Shown here: positions 7,271 to 9,046 of the stretch, piece after piece
How positions within the stretch are numbered: position 1 is the stretch's first letter
Layout: every line of letters starts with the position of its first letter
Source of the DNA: an uncultured Mogibacterium sp.
Lineage (GTDB): Bacteria; Bacillota_A; Clostridia; Peptostreptococcales; Anaerovoracaceae
Assembly: GCF_938039775.1 (NCBI RefSeq)
Contig: NZ_CALHTQ010000140.1
Span: forward strand, 1 to 9,046
DNA length: 9,046 nucleotides
Direction of reading: 5' to 3'
The notes under the pieces: generated by a model
Databases searched by the model: none
What the model saw: only the letters and a program-made list of their open reading frames with translations
Told to the model about the DNA's origin: nothing
Translations under genes and position numbers: made by a program

Positions 7271-8020
7271 TAAATATCACCCTTTCCATTGCCCCTGGAT
7301 GTTCAAACAGCCAGTGACGAACCGTTTCAGTAGCAATCTCTGCAGCACGCTTATTAGGAAAGCGAAATACACCTGTCGAGATGCAACAGAACGCTACTGT
7401 CTTTAGATTATTCTCTAAGCACATATTGAGCGTGTTTATATAACAGTTCGCCAAATCTTGCTCGAGTTCAGGTGTGAGTGCAAACTGCACAATCGGCCCT
7501 ACAACATGGATTACTTTCTTCGCTGGAAGATTGTATCCTTCTGTGAGCATCGGAATAGCAGTTGGTTGCTCGTAATCTGGTCCATGCTTCGCCCTCAGCT
7601 GATTCATCTGCCTATTACACTCTTCTCTAAGCTGTATACCCGCATAAGTATGGATACAGTTGTCTATGCACGTGTGCATAGGTATAAAACAACCTGAGAG
7701 TTTGCGGCATTGACGATTGCATCAACTGAGAGTCTAGTTATATCTCCTTGCCAAATAGACATTACGCCATTCAAACTCGGTATATCAGAAACTTCTACGA
7801 TTCCCTGCTCTTTTCTTACACCTTTGAGATATTCATCCTGTATTCGCAGTACTAAGTCATCAATATGTCTAGGACTTCTGATATTCATCAGTGATCTGAG
7901 CATCCTTCTCTTGCCAACAGTATCTCTAGGTGTTTGCAAATTCTTATAATCTATAGAGTCAGCTTTAAATTCCTTAACTAGATAATCTAGTCTCTCGCTT
8001 TGTGTCATATTCTCTTTCAT
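7224..8020 (-). pseudogene. SirTM-linked zinc macrodomain protein (protein-ADP-ribose hydrolase), frameshifted
   Basis: Two minus-strand frames together make one macrodomain protein. The 5' part (8020 to the TAG at 7664-7666) starts with an AAGG site 7 bases upstream of ATG, has the N-terminal helical extension of this subfamily, and reaches DAIVNAANSQ, the ADP-ribose-binding strand. The 3' part (to 7224) continues in another frame as GCFIPMHTCIDNCIHTYAG, then VIHVVGPIV, CCISTGVFRFPN and the C-terminus. Relatives, as I recall them, read NAANSxxLGCF, so about two residues and the frame are lost near 7690-7696, best explained by a 7-base deletion. The lesion lies in the catalytic/zinc loop (the Cys, His, Cys of GCFxPxHxC are just downstream). 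An intact copy would be about 267 residues and would remove the ADP-ribose added by the neighbouring SirTM. A sequencing or assembly error remains possible. Confidence 0.88.
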
Positions 8021-8126
8021 CGTTTCACCTTATATCAGTATTTCTATACAAAGTTACAATATATCTGAGCTAATCTGATTTAATTATGATTCAGTTACAC
8101 GAACTAATATTGTTGCCTAAATAAAC

Positions 8127-8564
8127 TTAAATCTTCTCTTTTAATATCTCCCCTCTAATATCTTCTACAACACTTGCAAGAGTAATCTGCTTCATCTCAA
8201 ATTCCATAGCATGCTGAATTTTATGTAGCTTTTCATCAACAGCACGGTGAATATTTCTACCTACTGGACATTTTTCATTAGGTTTATCGTGAAAGCGGAA
8301 AATTCCTTCTTCTCCAGTGTTATCCACCGCTCTATAAATATCATAAAAAGTAATTTCGTCAAGCGACATTCTTATCCCACTCTTCCCTTGACTTACGTCA
8401 ATGATGCTTGCGTCTTTAAGATTCCCCATTATATTTCGTACAATAACGGGATTTACACCAACACTTCCAGCAAGGAAATTGCTAGTTACTTTTTCTCGGT
8501 CTTTAAAATAATCTATGGCTGCAATGATATGTAATGCTATTGTAAATCTACTTGTTATCTTCAT
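8127..8564 (-). CDS. Rrf2-family transcriptional regulator
   Basis: A 145-residue winged-helix regulator. The opening MKITSRFTIALHIIAAI is the Rrf2 first helix, residues about 27-50 form the helix-turn-helix (LAGSVGVNPVIVRNIMGNL), and GKSGIRMSL at 60-68 is the wing. After it, LDEITFYDIYRAVD matches the family dimer-helix start. There is no three-cysteine Fe-S cluster set as in IscR or NsrR. A single cysteine, Cys99 in KCPVGRNIH, is kept as in the YwnA/thiol-sensing branch, so a redox or electrophile signal is a reasonable guess. The gene lies 106 bases upstream of the macrodomain gene in the same direction, with no terminator between them, so it probably controls itself and the macro-SirTM-GNAT genes. 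A consensus -35 with a fair -10 and a small palindrome lie just upstream. Confidence 0.9.
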   Translation of the reverse strand: MKITSRFTIALHIIAAIDYFKDREKVTSNFLAGSVGVNPVIVRNIMGNLKDASIIDVSQGKSGIRMSLDEITFYDIYRAVDNTGEEGIFRFHDKPNEKCPVGRNIHRAVDEKLHKIQHAMEFEMKQITLASVVEDIRGEILKEKI

Positions 8565-8587
8565 TGATTATTCTCGTCTTTCTTATA

Positions 8588-8599
8588 AATAAATTTATT
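8588..8599. promoter_or_regulatory. 12-bp perfect palindrome in the Rrf2 leader, possible operator
   Basis: AATAAATTTATT reads the same on both strands and lies between the predicted transcription start (about 8601) and the Rrf2 start codon. Rrf2 repressors often bind dyads that overlap their own promoter. In DNA this rich in A/T a 12-bp palindrome can arise by chance, so the assignment is weak. Confidence 0.25.
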
Positions 8600-8607
8600 A
8601 CATGTTT

Positions 8608-8636
8608 ATGGTAACACCTTGCTTTTAACTTGTCAA
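8608..8636 (-). promoter_or_regulatory. Promoter of the Rrf2-macro-SirTM-GNAT gene set
   Basis: On the minus strand, a consensus -35 TTGACA (8631-8636) and a -10-like TACCAT (8608-8613) are separated by exactly 17 bases. The start would be near 8601, leaving a leader of about 37 bases before the Rrf2 ATG. The site lies downstream of the permease terminator, so this transcription unit looks independent. Confidence 0.5.
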
Positions 8637-8674
8637 TATTTATATTACAACTTTGTCTAGCATTTCCTCAATAT

Positions 8675-8716
8675 TAAAAAAGCTCGTCACATCCAGTAAC
8701 GGGTATAACGAGCTTA
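8675..8716 (-). terminator. Rho-independent terminator after the permease gene
   Basis: AAGCTCGT (8680-8687) and ACGAGCTT (8708-8715) form a perfect 8-bp stem around a 20-base loop. In minus-strand transcription the stem runs into a T tract (ACGAGCTTTTTTAAT). It stands 56 bases after the permease stop and before the Rrf2 promoter, so it closes the upstream transcription unit. Confidence 0.8.
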
Positions 8717-8771
8717 AAATTTGTTTGCTTATTTTCGAATAATTGGCATATTTTTTAAATGCCTTCAGCAG

Positions 8772-9046
8772 TTACTTCTCGAGAGTGGTTCCCTTTCTGA
8801 AGTTCTCACAAGATTTAAGATTCTTCATAAGTAGATAGTAGATAATTCCTGTAGGAATTGTTGCTGTAAAGAATGATAAATCAACCTTGTAAAGTCCGAT
8901 TGCCGCACCAATTACAGTTGCGATGATAGCCGCCATGTTCACGCCTGCTTTAGTTCCATTTGGATCATAAAGATCATCAAGCTGCTCCTTAGTGAAGTTT
9001 CTCTCGTGAAGAATGAAATAATCCACGATTAGGATAGCGAAGATTG
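8772..9046 (-). CDS. NCS1-family permease (cytosine/purine/allantoin type), C-terminal part only
   Basis: The frame is open to the right edge, so only the last 90 residues are visible. They read as the C-terminus of an NCS1 (nucleobase:cation symporter 1) permease: the end of a membrane helix with the family signature AILIVDYFIL, a cytoplasmic stretch with DDLYDPNGTKAGVNMAA, and two more hydrophobic segments (about MAAIIATVIGAAIG and FFTATIPTGIIYYLLM), ending in a short basic tail. Family members carry allantoin, uracil, cytosine, hydantoin or thiamine, and the sequence shown cannot choose among them. The allantoin genes 4 kb away make allantoin or another purine-derived ureide the leading guess. 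An internal GTG near 9026 is not the real start. A strong terminator follows the stop. Confidence 0.85.
   Translation of the reverse strand, partial: IFAILIVDYFILHERNFTKEQLDDLYDPNGTKAGVNMAAIIATVIGAAIGLYKVDLSFFTATIPTGIIYYLLMKNLKSCENFRKGTTLEK

Noticed and set aside
7660..7700. Programmed -1 ribosomal frameshift joining the two macrodomain frames
   Set aside because: No X-XXY-YYZ slippery heptamer is in phase, and the joined product would still lack about two residues of the catalytic loop. A deletion explains the data better.
8060..8100. CTGA...TCAG repeats upstream of the macrodomain gene as an Rrf2 operator
   Set aside because: The arms match over only four bases and the spacing is irregular. 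I could not build a convincing dyad or promoter in this 106-base gap.

Overview
The window reads as chromosomal DNA of a low-GC anaerobic Firmicute, most likely class Clostridia. The signs are A+T-rich intergenic DNA, AGGAGG-like ribosome binding sites, an allantoin (ureide) catabolic operon of the Firmicute/enterobacterial kind, and a macrodomain plus class-M sirtuin pair of the kind found in Firmicutes. The species cannot be named from the sequence. All genes but one are on the minus strand.

Left part (1-4490, minus strand, read right to left): an allantoin-degradation operon. allE ((S)-ureidoglycine aminohydrolase) is followed by allD (ureidoglycolate dehydrogenase) and then by a long open frame that leaves the window at base 1. 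That frame joins an FdrA (AllF) module and a DUF1116/YlbE (AllG) module in one polypeptide, where E. coli has two genes. The expected path is (S)-ureidoglycine to (S)-ureidoglycolate (AllE), to oxalurate (AllD), to oxamate plus carbamoyl phosphate (the AllF/AllG/AllH oxamate transcarbamylase), with ATP then made by carbamate kinase. AllH and the kinase are not in view and are predicted beyond the left edge. An 11-bp hairpin with a T-rich flank sits between allE and allD.

Middle (4491-5780): a 360-base A+T-rich divergent intergenic region with promoter-like sequences in both directions, then the only plus-strand gene, an alpha/beta-hydrolase. It converges on a GNAT acetyltransferase gene, and a long imperfect hairpin lies at the junction.

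Right part (5760-8640, minus strand): an Rrf2-family regulator, a SirTM-linked macrodomain gene, a SirTM-type sirtuin and a GNAT acetyltransferase, in transcription order. The macrodomain gene is broken by a frameshift exactly in its catalytic/zinc loop. The sirtuin keeps its NAD and catalytic signatures but lacks the usual zinc-ribbon cysteines. This looks like a protein ADP-ribosylation module that is decaying or has changed.

Far right (8640-9046): a strong intrinsic terminator and the C-terminal end of an NCS1-family permease, plausibly the allantoin/purine transporter that feeds the pathway.

The main points of interest are the fused AllF-AllG protein and the altered macro-SirTM module set between the permease and the allantoin operon.
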